A stretch of DNA of 64,000 nucleotides from NCBI GenBank assembly GCA_026397505.1, contig JAPLUR010000126.1:1-64000 (forward strand). Reading direction: 5' to 3'. The notes beneath the pieces are model-generated. The model searched no databases. It was not told the DNA's origin and saw only the letters and a program-made list of their open reading frames with translations. Source of the DNA: Candidatus Zixiibacteriota bacterium (GTDB taxonomy: Bacteria; Zixibacteria; MSB-5A5; GN15; PGXB01). Below are positions 33,165-41,821 of this stretch, piece by piece. The stretch's first letter is position 1, and each line of letters opens with the position of its first letter. Position numbers and translations under genes: made by a program.

Positions 33165-33798
33165 CTTTTACCCCGAATTTGTTCTTCTCAATCTCTTTCA
33201 ATCGTCTGACAAACGGCCCCACCTTATATCCGTTGATTTTGAGATAATAGATTACCGACCCCGCCAGATGCATAAACATCCGGTCCTCTTTGGCTTCCGC
33301 CGACTTGAGAATATCATCAAGAATCGATATCAGATGGGCGCTCCCTTTCTGCTCAAATTCGAGATGTTCGCTCTCCTGTTTCAGAAGCGCCACAAATTTC
33401 TCGGCAATATTTTGCTCCGCACCCTCCCCTTTGATTTTCAGCACCAGCTTTCTCTTGGGAACCACTCCTTTTTCGCGCCAGCGCTCAATTTCATCGGATA
33501 GTTTCTTAGTTTCCGGGTCGGAACTGTCCAAACCGCTTTTTATCTCGCTTAGAATATTGGCAATAGTCGAGACTTCATCTTCTTTCAAGCGCCCTCCATC
33601 TACAACCCGGCCGTAGCGGGCAAACCAGTTACCGAGTTGATTGTTGATAAACCGTCCCTTGAACGAATCCCTGGCGATATCATCAAGAGTGTCAATCCCG
33701 CGGAACGCCTCAATCTGCTCGGTCTCGGTCTACACCACCACGGCCAGAAACCGCTCCAGAACCGATTCAAGCTTTTTCAATGTCTCCAGGCGTGTCAA
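33154..33798 (-). pseudogene. Unknown 214-codon gene interrupted by an in-frame TAG
   Basis: The downstream 144 codons (33154-33588) are an open frame, but the same frame reads sensibly further upstream through a TAG at 33730-33732 to a TTG at 33798 preceded by AGGGAAG. The sequence before the stop ends LERFLAVVV and after it resumes TETEQIEAFRGIDTLDDIA and RGRFINNQLGNWFARYG-like coding text. The first start codon after the TAG is 47 codons on (TTG 33588) with no binding site. TAG is used as a normal stop elsewhere in this window, so genome-wide recoding is unlikely. A nonsense mutation (GAG to TAG would restore Val-Glu-Thr-Glu) or a sequence error is the simplest reading. The product is helical and acidic, and its function is unknown. 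Confidence 0.6.
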
Positions 33799-33816
33799 GG
33801 CTAGCTCTTCCCTGCT

Positions 33817-34701
33817 TTAAATCTCGTCCGAATCTTTAAGAACCGTCTCGATGTTGTTTCTCAGGACCTGCACTGTGGTGCGCTCATTGGGTGCCGCTTT
33901 TTTCTTACCGGCAATGTATTCCTCGAGGAGGCCCGCGACTCGGTCAACCATGGCGGCCAAACGATCCGCTTCCGCCTCTTTCTTTCCGCCGACCGTTACC
34001 AGTCCGGCCAGTTTCAGCGCGCCTAACTTGCGAAGCGCATCCTGACGCGGCATTTTCGACAGATCCGAAATCTCGCCGGCAGTCCGGCGGCCGTTAACCA
34101 GGGCCAAAAGGTTCCATTCATCGGCCTGAAGCGAGACATTGGTATGTTTTTCCGGCGGCGCCGAAGCGATTGCCAGAACGGCATTTATATCCGGAAGCGT
34201 CTCTTTGACATGATTTTGTTCATCCAGACGGCGCATCCCCTCCAGAATGGCGTTTTCAACCGAAATATTGACCGTTATTTCCTCTTCGGTGGGATATTGA
34301 TTCTCATAAAACTTAAACGACCCGCTCTCCCATGAGAGAAGCGAAAAAATCAGTTCTTCGACCTGCGTTTTGACCACCTGCTCAAGATCCTGGCGCTTGA
34401 TATATCCTTTTTCTATAAGAATCCGCCCCAGACGTTTGGAGCTTTCGGTTCTGGCCTGAACATTGACCGCATCATTGAGCTGTTCGGCGCTGATTTTCCC
34501 CTTTTCGCGGAGAAGCTCCCCCAGATGATAGGTCTGGCGCGGCCCATAGCCGTAGACAATCTGACCCTGTTTGAAATAGACCATGACGATATCATCGTCT
34601 TTCTGAATTCCGAGGGTGCCGGTTTTGCGGCTGTTGGCGATAAGTTGGAATATCTCGGGCAATGTAAAGCGGCCGATTTTACCCTGTAAATCCTGGTCCA
34701 T
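33817..34701 (-). CDS. DUF4388 (PATAN-like) domain protein
   Basis: A 294-residue cytoplasmic protein. Residues 1-140 match the DUF4388/PatA N-terminal type: GRFTLPEIFQLIANSRKTGTL, VYFKQGQIVYGY, then a GspE-like segment LGELLREKGKISAEQLNDAV and LGRILIEKGYIKRQDLEQVV. Residues about 195-240 form a winged-helix-like module (LALVNGRRTAGEISDLSKM). DUF4388 proteins are associated with gliding, signalling and polar-protein regulation. It heads a four-gene operon whose other members are unknown. GGAG precedes the ATG. Confidence 0.85.
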   Translation of the reverse strand: MDQDLQGKIGRFTLPEIFQLIANSRKTGTLGIQKDDDIVMVYFKQGQIVYGYGPRQTYHLGELLREKGKISAEQLNDAVNVQARTESSKRLGRILIEKGYIKRQDLEQVVKTQVEELIFSLLSWESGSFKFYENQYPTEEEITVNISVENAILEGMRRLDEQNHVKETLPDINAVLAIASAPPEKHTNVSLQADEWNLLALVNGRRTAGEISDLSKMPRQDALRKLGALKLAGLVTVGGKKEAEADRLAAMVDRVAGLLEEYIAGKKKAAPNERTTVQVLRNNIETVLKDSDEI

Positions 34702-34729
34702 TGGTTCTCCAAATTAAGGTTTGGCTATG

Positions 34730-34757
34730 AATATAAACGGCGGCGCGTTTTTGTCAA
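34730..34757 (-). promoter_or_regulatory. Promoter of the DUF4388 operon
   Basis: TTGACA (-35) and TATATT (-10), 16-bp spacing, minus strand. The predicted leader is about 22 nt long. Confidence 0.7.
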
Positions 34758-34867
34758 TGAGTTAATTTTTTATGGCCGGGAAGTTCGGCAGGCGGACGAA
34801 AACATGAAATTGCTGTCATTTAGTTCAATAAAAAGGCGCTCACATCGAAACAAAAAGATGAAAGATT

Positions 34868-34897
34868 GGAATAGGCGACCAAATTGTCGCCTATTCC
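34868..34897 (-). terminator. Terminator of the FG-GAP/dockerin gene
   Basis: A perfect 12-bp stem (GGAATAGGCGAC with GTCGCCTATTCC) with a 6-nt loop, followed on the minus strand by a T-rich stretch (AATCTTTCATCTTTTT). It lies 32 bp past the stop at 34929. Confidence 0.75.
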
Positions 34898-34928
34898 GTA
34901 ATCTGCTATCAATTAATAGCTTCAACTT

Positions 34929-36896
34929 CTACCAACCGCAGGGGGCCGCACCGCCCAAATACAGGAATTTAATCAAATGGGTTATATCCTGAATATTGGT
35001 CTGCCCGTTGCAGTTGATGTCTCCCGCCTCGGGCGGAATGGGGCTGGGTCCCCCGCGATAGAGGAAATCGATCAGGTAAGTAATATCACGAATATTCGCA
35101 ATATCATCACCGCTGACATCACCCGGAATATAGGTAACCGCCGTTACAGCAAAAGCGTGGGAATATTCCGTCCAATCGGCACCGTCAAAAGTTCGCACCC
35201 GCCAATAGTACACTATGTCCGGGCTAAGCGGAGCGGAGGAAATGTATTTCGGGGAAACCAGCCCGCCGACATCGATAATCGGGGCGCGAAAATCATAATA
35301 GCGGTCGAGCTGGATTTGGTACCGGTAACCGGGTTGCGGATTGGCGATCAAGCCGGTCCAGTCAAAACTGGGTCTCCCGGCCGCCATGGTCTGGCCGTTG
35401 GCCGGCTGTATCGAAGAGGTCGGTTCGACTTTGTAGTAGAAAACGAGACTGTCGGAAGCGCTGCCCGGCACATCATAGTCCTTAAACAGCGTCGCCTTAA
35501 TATTGCCGATATTGATATCACCGGAGAATTTGGATCCGGCCGGTGCATTCGGTTTCTTCCTGAAGACCAGTTTGTATTCTCCGTTCTGGAGGTTATAGTC
35601 AATCGACTGCTGATCAATCAGATTGTCCTGGTTGGCATCGAGGCGACAGAAAGCGGCACCGGCGACAGTCGTGAAATCTCGGGAGAGACGGAAATTATCC
35701 GGGTTGGTGATAGCAACCGAGGCATTGGAATAAACGGTGGTAATCATACGATTATCGAGAATCGGCCGGTCGGGAAGTTGATTCATGAAAAGCTTGATAC
35801 TATCCTCACCAGTAGAACCAGAGACAAAATCGGGGTTACCGTCGCGGTCGATGTCTCCCGGCGCCAGTGCCACCGCATAAGGTTCGGTAGTGAAAGAGAC
35901 TTGAAGGGAGTTGCTAAAATATCCCTGGCCGTCTCCCAGAAAGAAGACCATCTCTCTGTTAGTCGGATCCATGACAATCAGGTCAAGGTTATTGTCGCGG
36001 TTGACATCGGTAATCGCCATCCCCCAGGCATAACCATATATACTCAACGTATCCATGTGAATCACGCCACCGGCGCCATCGCCATACCCAATCGTCACAT
36101 AAGCCAGGCTGCTCGGGATCATCGCCGTGATGAAAGCAAAATCCTCGTTGCCGTCGTGGTTGAAATCGGCGAACGGCTCGGTAATCGAGACGGCCGCAGT
36201 AAAATTCCCCAGATTGAAAGAATAAGACTGAGTGAAATTGGTGTTGCCGTCATTCAAAAAAATTCCTGCCAGGCCGGCCCAATCGATGCCGATAATGTCA
36301 TCGATGCCATCACCGTTAAAATCACTGACATAGACCGTCTGCGCGGGAATGCGCCCCTCATATATGGTCGGAAAATTTCCATTTCCGTCACCGAGATAGA
36401 TATTTCCGGAAGCGGCTATATCAAGATATTGGTCGCTATTGAAATAACCGGTAGCGATACCCTGCAGGTTACTGTAGGGTTGAGATATTGAATCGACTGC
36501 AAAATTGCGGCTACCATCATTGACAGCTACCATGATATCATACACAAAATTGGTGGCAATATCGGGAAGAGTGTCGCCGTTGATATAGCCGATGGTAAAA
36601 GTCGTCCCCTCAAATCCATAGACCACCGGCGTTTCAAAATGACCATCCGGCATCCCATACATAATTCTTATATTAGCGTTGATATCGCCGACAAAGATTA
36701 TATCCATATTTCCATCACGGTCGATATCGGCAGTCTGCACACCAAAAATACTGCCGGGATGTGTTTTGACGATTTCGAAATAAAGGCTGTCGGCCGGGTT
36801 AAGAGCCAGCGCGATTCCGGTCGGAACCGAAAGCCAGAGCAATAAGAAAATCACCGACAATCCTATCGCCATTTGAGGGGAAGCAACTTTCCTCAT
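34929..36896 (-). CDS. Secreted FG-GAP/VCBS propeller protein with C-terminal dockerin-like pair
   Basis: A 655-residue exported protein. The start is the ATG at 36896 (MRKVASPQMAIGLSV), because GGAGGG lies 5 nt upstream; the signal peptide ends near GIALA. Residues about 45-380 hold seven FG-GAP-like repeats with D-x-(D/N)-x-(D/N)-G-x2-D calcium loops (ADIDRDGNMDIIF, SDFNGDGIDDIIG, TDVNRDNNLDLIV), the makings of an integrin-like seven-bladed propeller. A beta-domain and an Fn3-like module (YYWRVRTFDGADWTEYSH) follow. The C-terminal pair is GDVSGDDIANIRDITYLI and GDINCNGQTNIQDITHLI. The role is probably surface adhesion or carbohydrate binding; no enzyme motif is seen. Confidence 0.85.
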   Translation of the reverse strand: MRKVASPQMAIGLSVIFLLLWLSVPTGIALALNPADSLYFEIVKTHPGSIFGVQTADIDRDGNMDIIFVGDINANIRIMYGMPDGHFETPVVYGFEGTTFTIGYINGDTLPDIATNFVYDIMVAVNDGSRNFAVDSISQPYSNLQGIATGYFNSDQYLDIAASGNIYLGDGNGNFPTIYEGRIPAQTVYVSDFNGDGIDDIIGIDWAGLAGIFLNDGNTNFTQSYSFNLGNFTAAVSITEPFADFNHDGNEDFAFITAMIPSSLAYVTIGYGDGAGGVIHMDTLSIYGYAWGMAITDVNRDNNLDLIVMDPTNREMVFFLGDGQGYFSNSLQVSFTTEPYAVALAPGDIDRDGNPDFVSGSTGEDSIKLFMNQLPDRPILDNRMITTVYSNASVAITNPDNFRLSRDFTTVAGAAFCRLDANQDNLIDQQSIDYNLQNGEYKLVFRKKPNAPAGSKFSGDINIGNIKATLFKDYDVPGSASDSLVFYYKVEPTSSIQPANGQTMAAGRPSFDWTGLIANPQPGYRYQIQLDRYYDFRAPIIDVGGLVSPKYISSAPLSPDIVYYWRVRTFDGADWTEYSHAFAVTAVTYIPGDVSGDDIANIRDITYLIDFLYRGGPSPIPPEAGDINCNGQTNIQDITHLIKFLYLGGAAPCGW

Positions 36897-36978
36897 GACT
36901 CCCTCCGTTTCTAAAAGTGTTAACGACCTATTATACAGGTACACGTAATAGTAGCTATGGTCTTGATTTCAATATCTA

Positions 36979-37007
36979 AATATCTATCAAAATTACATTT
37001 TTGTCAA
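36979..37007 (-). promoter_or_regulatory. Promoter of the FG-GAP/dockerin gene
   Basis: TTGACA (-35) and GATATT (-10), 17-bp spacing, minus strand. A 7-bp-arm palindrome lies 8 bp upstream of the -35 box (37015-37031), where an activator or repressor could bind. Confidence 0.55.
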
Positions 37008-37241
37008 GGGAATTAATGGCCTGAGGCCATTTAGACCATCAATTGGACGCAGAAACGGGAGCAAATCACTCCCCTTTTTCTCCAATTGGACCTATGCCTG
37101 CGTGCTTCACCGCTCGCTGTGAGTTAGTACCGTTCATCAACCGGATGCCACTCCTAAACTGCCCGCCCTCCGCGGTATAAGCACAGCGGTGCCGTGCCTT
37201 TGTATGGTTTAATCAAGCGACACATTACTATACACTGCAAT

Positions 37242-37267
37242 AAAAAAGGGCGACCCGAAAGTCGCCC
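37242..37267 (-). terminator. Terminator of the DUF1028/dockerin gene
   Basis: A perfect 7-bp stem (GGGCGAC with GTCGCCC) and a 6-nt loop, followed on the minus strand by TTTTTT. It lies 28 bp past the stop. Confidence 0.85.
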
Positions 37268-37294
37268 AAATGCTTGTACAAGGCTCTTCCAACG

Positions 37295-38524
37295 CTACGG
37301 ACAGATCGGCGGCGGCCCGCCTTTGTAAAGAAATGCAATCATATAGGTTATGTCCTGAATGTTCCTTTTGCCGTCATTATTGAGATCCCCGCGCGCGAGG
37401 GGATCGGGCGCCGGCCCGCCTTTGTAGAGGAAATTGATAAGAAACGTTATGTCGCGGATACTCGCTTTCCCGTCCCCATCAACATCGCCGCAGAGATAAT
37501 ATTGCAGCACCGGTTTCTGGGTGAGAAGCGTCTCCTGCCCGCCGGCTGTAACCGTCACTTTTATCGAATCGCTGCCTGCTGTCGCCGGGGCTTTCATGAA
37601 AGCCAAGAACGTCCCATCGCCATTATCGACCACCGGGGTTAGGATTCCACCTCCGCTGTGGGCTATCGCCACTGCGGCGCCCATCACCGGCGGCTGCCCC
37701 TGGTTGTTGAGCGGTGTCACGGTGATACGTATCGAATCCTGCCCGCCGCTCGCAAGAATTGTCTTATCGACCGTCACGGTCGAGATATTCGGATCGGCAT
37801 AACGCAGTGCTTTCCAGGCATTGAATCGCACCAAAAGCGAATCAAGGGGATTCTTGGAGCAGAGTGTATTGTCGACATATTCCCAGAGGTATGGTGTCGC
37901 GCCGTCGCCGATATGCACCACTTTGATAAAAGAGGAAATAGCCGGTTTGTCGCACGACCAGCAGCGAGTGTCGGCGCCGGGCGTATTGGCCGCCATCAAT
38001 GCCGCCATTAATTTATCTTCGAGCGGCCCGGTTGTCCGGAGGAATGCCGCCTGCATCGAATCAAGTATCCAGCCATCGAGAAGGATATTCCCCTGAATGG
38101 AGTATCCTATTCCGGTCAGATGTCCGGCCCATGGTGAGTTGATAGTTCCCGTGTACCCCGCCGAAGCTCCCGACCCGGCCAGGGTGACCACTCCATATTG
38201 GCGGTACCCCGGATCACCCTCGACATCATTTGCCGCCAGCCAGCCGATAATCGAATCCGGTGTCAGTCCCTGCAGCATACGATTATGAGCATTATTCTGA
38301 TTTTGCACCAGATAGTACGCCTGCGTGTGGATCGCACCGATCCCCTCAATAAGATCGTTGATAATTCTTGAGTTGGCGATGCAGGAGGCACCGGCCCCGC
38401 CGACGGCGCCGGTTTCGGTGTCAACCGCCACAATGGAAAATGTGGCCAGGGCCGCCGTGGGCAAAAGCAACAAAAGGCAAATAATCGGTGCCTTATGCAA
38501 TAAGCTCTCTTTAATAAGTCTCAT
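37295..38524 (-). CDS. Secreted DUF1028 protein with Ig-like domain and C-terminal dockerin-like pair
   Basis: A 409-residue exported protein; signal peptide MRLIKESLLHKAPIICLLLLLPTAALA-T. Residues about 28-240 match DUF1028, a family with an Ntn-hydrolase-like start (FSIVAVDTETGAVGGAGASCIA ... GIGAIHTQAYY), whose activity is not established. Residues about 245-335 form an invasin/Big-like beta-sandwich (TVDKTILASGGQDSIRITVTPLNNQG). The C-terminus carries GDVDGDGKASIRDITFLI and GDLNNDGKRNIQDITYMI, each followed by FLYKGGP. AGAAGGAG precedes the ATG. It is the only protein here that joins a possible enzyme of known fold class to the dockerin pair. Confidence 0.85.
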   Translation of the reverse strand: MRLIKESLLHKAPIICLLLLLPTAALATFSIVAVDTETGAVGGAGASCIANSRIINDLIEGIGAIHTQAYYLVQNQNNAHNRMLQGLTPDSIIGWLAANDVEGDPGYRQYGVVTLAGSGASAGYTGTINSPWAGHLTGIGYSIQGNILLDGWILDSMQAAFLRTTGPLEDKLMAALMAANTPGADTRCWSCDKPAISSFIKVVHIGDGATPYLWEYVDNTLCSKNPLDSLLVRFNAWKALRYADPNISTVTVDKTILASGGQDSIRITVTPLNNQGQPPVMGAAVAIAHSGGGILTPVVDNGDGTFLAFMKAPATAGSDSIKVTVTAGGQETLLTQKPVLQYYLCGDVDGDGKASIRDITFLINFLYKGGPAPDPLARGDLNNDGKRNIQDITYMIAFLYKGGPPPICP

Positions 38525-38818
38525 ACCAGATTTCTCCTTCTGGACTAAGGAGTGATAATTTTGCGGCAGATTCTTCCTCTTTAATTCGATTTACTTTCAG
38601 ACCCTGCCTGCCGGAATAATGGCGAGTAATCTATGGTTTTCTATGTCTTACAATAAGTTAATCTATTCGCAAATTCTGTCAAGACATTTTTGACCATCGG
38701 CAATAGACGGCCCTCAATTAGCCAGAGTATCAGTACCTTCAGGGCTTATCGACTTTATGACATGACAAAGAGAAGGGAGGCTATCTGGGCAACGGATGAA
38801 AAATAATACCGCGGGGAT

Positions 38819-39394
38819 TTACGGCTCGACTCCTTCGGTGCTCTTAAGCGCCCCGCTGACCTGCTTCTTGATTTTTATTCGAGTCAATTTCTGATCCGCC
38901 TCAAGACCATAACCGGTAGTCGTATCCCCCTTCTGAATTATCCGGACGAATTTATCGGTCTCGATCTTGTTATCGCGGGCGTTCCAGAGAAGTTGCTCGG
39001 TTTCCAGGCGGGAGCTATCCGCACTAACAACGATCACATGACCGTTGGCCACCATTGAATTAGTCCGTTCCCGCACCAGTCCGCTGTCGGCCGTGAGGTT
39101 GGAAATCTCATTGCCGGCGGAATCAAAGAAATCGACTTTCAGATTCCAGGCCAGGGTCGAATCGAACTTGTCATATTTCTCAATATAATCGGCTCGGATA
39201 TCGGTGGTGCGGGTGGCCTTGTTGTAAAGGAAGATGCGGGCATTGCGCAGTTGCTGGTCGGGGCGAATCTTATGGGCGGAGGTGCTGTCAGGTCCCGAAG
39301 CAGGCGCCTTGATTTCATTCTTGCTGCCGCAGTTTATAAGCACGGCAGCCAGAACGAAGACCAAAATTGTATATAGAATCTCAAGTCGGCTCAT
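38819..39394 (-). CDS. lptC: LPS export periplasmic lipoprotein, LptC-like
   Basis: A 191-residue lipoprotein: an N-terminal hydrophobic helix ends in the lipobox-like VLINC-G. The rest is a beta-jellyroll typical of LptC (NARIFLYNKATRTTDIRADYIEKY, LTADSGLVRERTNSMVANGHVIVVSADSSRLETEQLLWNA). LptC links the LptBFG ABC transporter to LptA in lipopolysaccharide transport. It is the last gene of the kds operon and overlaps the acyltransferase gene by 14 bp. No lptA or lptB follows here. Confidence 0.85.
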   Translation of the reverse strand: MSRLEILYTILVFVLAAVLINCGSKNEIKAPASGPDSTSAHKIRPDQQLRNARIFLYNKATRTTDIRADYIEKYDKFDSTLAWNLKVDFFDSAGNEISNLTADSGLVRERTNSMVANGHVIVVSADSSRLETEQLLWNARDNKIETDKFVRIIQKGDTTTGYGLEADQKLTRIKIKKQVSGALKSTEGVEP

Positions 39395-40304
39395 ATTTAA
39401 TGTCTATCGGCTTTTCAGGCCTGGTTAACCATCGGTTATGCATCCAAATCCACTGGTCCTTGAACTCGGTTATAAACTCCTCCAAGACCTCAGTGCAGTT
39501 CTTTGGCATATTATACACATCTTTTTCGAAATTATCACTTCTTTCAATAACAATTTCCGGCCGGATAATCAGCCGATACTTTTTCCCCCGGCGCACGCAG
39601 ACCATGGGGATAAAGGCGGCCCCGGTGCGCAATCCCAGCACCGATTGCCCCACCGGCGTATTGGAGAGCCTTCCAAACGCGGGCACAAACATGCTCCGGA
39701 TTCGCATCGAATCGGTATCGATCAGGACGGCAATAGCATACCCCTGATGGAGCAGGCGCACTACCCGCCGCGGCGACTGCCGGGTATCGATCATCGCCAC
39801 CTTCATCGCCTCCCGATTCTCATTGAGCAGGATATTAAGCCTTTTATCATACAGCTCTCTGGCGATAGCCGCAACACTATAGCCGGAATTGGCCAGATGA
39901 ATGGCCAGCAGTTCGAAATTCCCCAGATGCCCGGTGATGATTAAGACTCCTTTCCCCCGCTGATACGCCTGCTCGAAATGCTCCCGCCCTTCGATGGCAA
40001 CCAGGGGGGAGATTTCATAATAATGTTTCCTGAGGCGGATGACATCGACTGCATTTCGGCCGATGTTCAGGAAAAGATTCCGGACGATGCTTTTGCGCTT
40101 TGAATGGCTCAGCTTGTCGCCAAAAGCGAAATCAAGGTGCCGGTAGGCTTTAAGACGGTCTTTCCGAATCAGCAAATGGGCGACAAATCCAAGCAGGGAG
40201 CCTATAAAAAGAGCCGGTGAACGCGGCATAATATTGAGAAAAGCAACTATTGCTCGGATAAAGTAATAGATGATGTCATTCTTGACTTTCTTGAATCTCC
40301 CCAC
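39381..40304 (-). CDS. Lipid A acyltransferase, LpxL/HtrB family
   Basis: A 307-residue inner-membrane enzyme that adds a secondary acyl chain to Kdo-lipid A. One N-terminal membrane anchor (residues about 10-50) is followed by the catalytic H-x4-E motif in TGHLGNFELLAIH near residue 126, and a substrate region (GQSVLGLRTGAAFIPM, DQWIWMHNRWLTRP). The acyl specificity (lauroyl or myristoyl) cannot be told from the sequence. It lies between kdsD and lptC, consistent with lipid A/Kdo maturation. Confidence 0.92.
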   Translation of the reverse strand: MGRFKKVKNDIIYYFIRAIVAFLNIMPRSPALFIGSLLGFVAHLLIRKDRLKAYRHLDFAFGDKLSHSKRKSIVRNLFLNIGRNAVDVIRLRKHYYEISPLVAIEGREHFEQAYQRGKGVLIITGHLGNFELLAIHLANSGYSVAAIARELYDKRLNILLNENREAMKVAMIDTRQSPRRVVRLLHQGYAIAVLIDTDSMRIRSMFVPAFGRLSNTPVGQSVLGLRTGAAFIPMVCVRRGKKYRLIIRPEIVIERSDNFEKDVYNMPKNCTEVLEEFITEFKDQWIWMHNRWLTRPEKPIDIKYEPT

Positions 40305-40310
40305 GGATAA

Positions 40311-41270
40311 CTATACCAGCTTGGATTTGAGAATATCATGCAGATGGATAATGCCGACCGGCTGATGATTCTGATCGACAACCGGAAGAACCATAATAGA
40401 GAATCTTTCCATCACCGCCAGCGCTTCATCGAGAATGGCATGCGGGCCGATGGTTTTCGGATTTCTGGACATAACATCACCGGTCTTACGAATAAAGAAA
40501 TTGTCATCCTTTTCGGCCAGCCGGCGGAGGTCGCCATCGGTGAAAATCCCCAGAAGCATATTGTTATTATCCACGACCAGAGCCGTGCCGAGCCGTTTCC
40601 CGGTAATCTCCAGAATCGTATCGCGAACAATCGTCTCCGGGTGGACAATGGGGATCTCCGAGTTGGTGTGCATCAGTTCCTCGACTGTCATCAATAGACG
40701 CCGTCCGATCGACCCGCCGGGGTGCAGAAAGGCAAAATCCTCGGGAGAAAAATCACGTTCTTCCAGAAGGGCAATGGCCAGAGCATCACCCATTACCATC
40801 GCCGCAGTCGCCGAGGAGGTCGGCACCAGATTATTGGGGCAGGCCTCGGATCTGACCGAGCAGTCCAGCACAATGTCACACTTGGCCGACAGAGGCGAAT
40901 CGACCTGTCCGGTCATGAGGATTATTTTCACCCCCAGCCTTTTGACAGCGGGAAGAATTTGATAAAGCTCTTCAGTTGCACCCGATTTGGTGATGGCAAT
41001 CATTATATCGTCGGAACGAACCAGGCCGAGATCGCCGTGGACACCCTCGGCGGGATGCAGGAAGAAGGCGGCAATACCGGTGGAAGCAAAAGTGGCGGCA
41101 ACTTTTTTACCGACCAGACCAGATTTCCCCATGCCGGTGATAATGACTCTCCCCTTACATTCCAATATCAGTTGAACCGCACTGACAAAATTCTCATCCA
41201 GCCTTTGGGCCAGTTCGGCAATCGCCTCGGCCTCTTTCCTAATTACTTTCCGTCCATTTTCCAAAATCAT
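40311..41270 (-). CDS. kdsD: D-arabinose-5-phosphate isomerase
   Basis: A 319-residue enzyme converting ribulose-5-phosphate to arabinose-5-phosphate, the first committed step of Kdo synthesis. The SIS domain (residues about 40-180) holds GMGKSGLVGKKVAATFASTG, EGVHGDLGLV and ITKSGATEELYQIL. Two CBS domains follow (about 205-319). The domain order matches KdsD/KpsF. It lies 6-9 bp from its neighbours in the operon. Confidence 0.96.
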   Translation of the reverse strand: MILENGRKVIRKEAEAIAELAQRLDENFVSAVQLILECKGRVIITGMGKSGLVGKKVAATFASTGIAAFFLHPAEGVHGDLGLVRSDDIMIAITKSGATEELYQILPAVKRLGVKIILMTGQVDSPLSAKCDIVLDCSVRSEACPNNLVPTSSATAAMVMGDALAIALLEERDFSPEDFAFLHPGGSIGRRLLMTVEELMHTNSEIPIVHPETIVRDTILEITGKRLGTALVVDNNNMLLGIFTDGDLRRLAEKDDNFFIRKTGDVMSRNPKTIGPHAILDEALAVMERFSIMVLPVVDQNHQPVGIIHLHDILKSKLV

Positions 41271-41279
41271 ATTCAGAAC

Positions 41280-41819
41280 CTAAATCAAATAGGCGGCCGG
41301 GTCAAGATTATTTCCCTGAAAATAGGCCCGGATAATTTCGCGAACCGCCCCGTAGCCGCCTTTGGCGGAAGTAACGTAATCCACTTCCCTTTTCAATTCC
41401 TCGGCCGCATCGGCCACCGCGATAGCCAAGCCGACCTCGCGCGCCAGCCCGATATCCAGAATCTCATTACCGACAAAGGCTACCTGCGAAAGGTCTATTC
41501 CCAGTTTTTCCAGCAACGGGATAATCTGTTTCCGCTTGTCTTTCATTTCCTGAAGAACATATTTCACGCCAAGGTCTTTCATGCGGGTAGTGGTTGCAGC
41601 CGACGGACGTCCGGAAACCACCGCAATTTCCAATCCCGACCGAAGCGCCAGGACTATGAAGAAGCCATCGGATATATTGAATTTTTTCAACTCAAATCCA
41701 TCGGGGCCGAAAAAGATACTGTCATCGGTCAGAACACCGTCAACATCAAGAGCAAGGAGTTTTATATTTTTTATCCTCCCGGCCAACTGGTCAAAGGTCA
41801 GATATTTCTTTAGTGCCAT
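41280..41819 (-). CDS. kdsC: Kdo-8-phosphate phosphatase
   Basis: A 179-residue HAD-family tetrameric phosphatase. Motif I is LALDVDGVLTDDSIFFG, followed by VVSGRPSAATTTRMKDLGV (motif II), the conserved Lys in the KDKRKQIIPLLEKL region, and FVGNEILDIGLAREVGLAIAVADA. It removes phosphate from Kdo-8-P made by KdsA; kdsA is 2 bp upstream. Confidence 0.96.
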   Translation of the reverse strand: MALKKYLTFDQLAGRIKNIKLLALDVDGVLTDDSIFFGPDGFELKKFNISDGFFIVLALRSGLEIAVVSGRPSAATTTRMKDLGVKYVLQEMKDKRKQIIPLLEKLGIDLSQVAFVGNEILDIGLAREVGLAIAVADAAEELKREVDYVTSAKGGYGAVREIIRAYFQGNNLDPAAYLI

Positions 41820-41821
41820 GT

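Larger units (their letters stand above)
36897..37294. other. 398-bp gap upstream of the FG-GAP gene
   Basis: This contains the FG-GAP promoter (36979-37007), a palindrome AATGGCC-TGA-GGCCATT (37015-37031) next to it, and the terminator of the DUF1028 gene (37242-37267). The remaining GC-rich 150 bp show no gene. Confidence 0.55.

Noticed and set aside
33154-33798. Genome-wide recoding of TAG
   Set aside because: The barrel gene at 4293 ends in TAG, as do other genes here, and no other gene has an internal TAG, so a local event is more likely.
34977-36491. A 504-codon open frame on the plus strand
   Set aside because: It is antisense to the FG-GAP/dockerin gene, has no RBS or signal, and its composition mirrors the GC-biased codons of the real gene.
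40722-41813. A 363-codon plus-strand frame
   Set aside because: It is antisense to kdsD and kdsC, both clearly real with full motifs.
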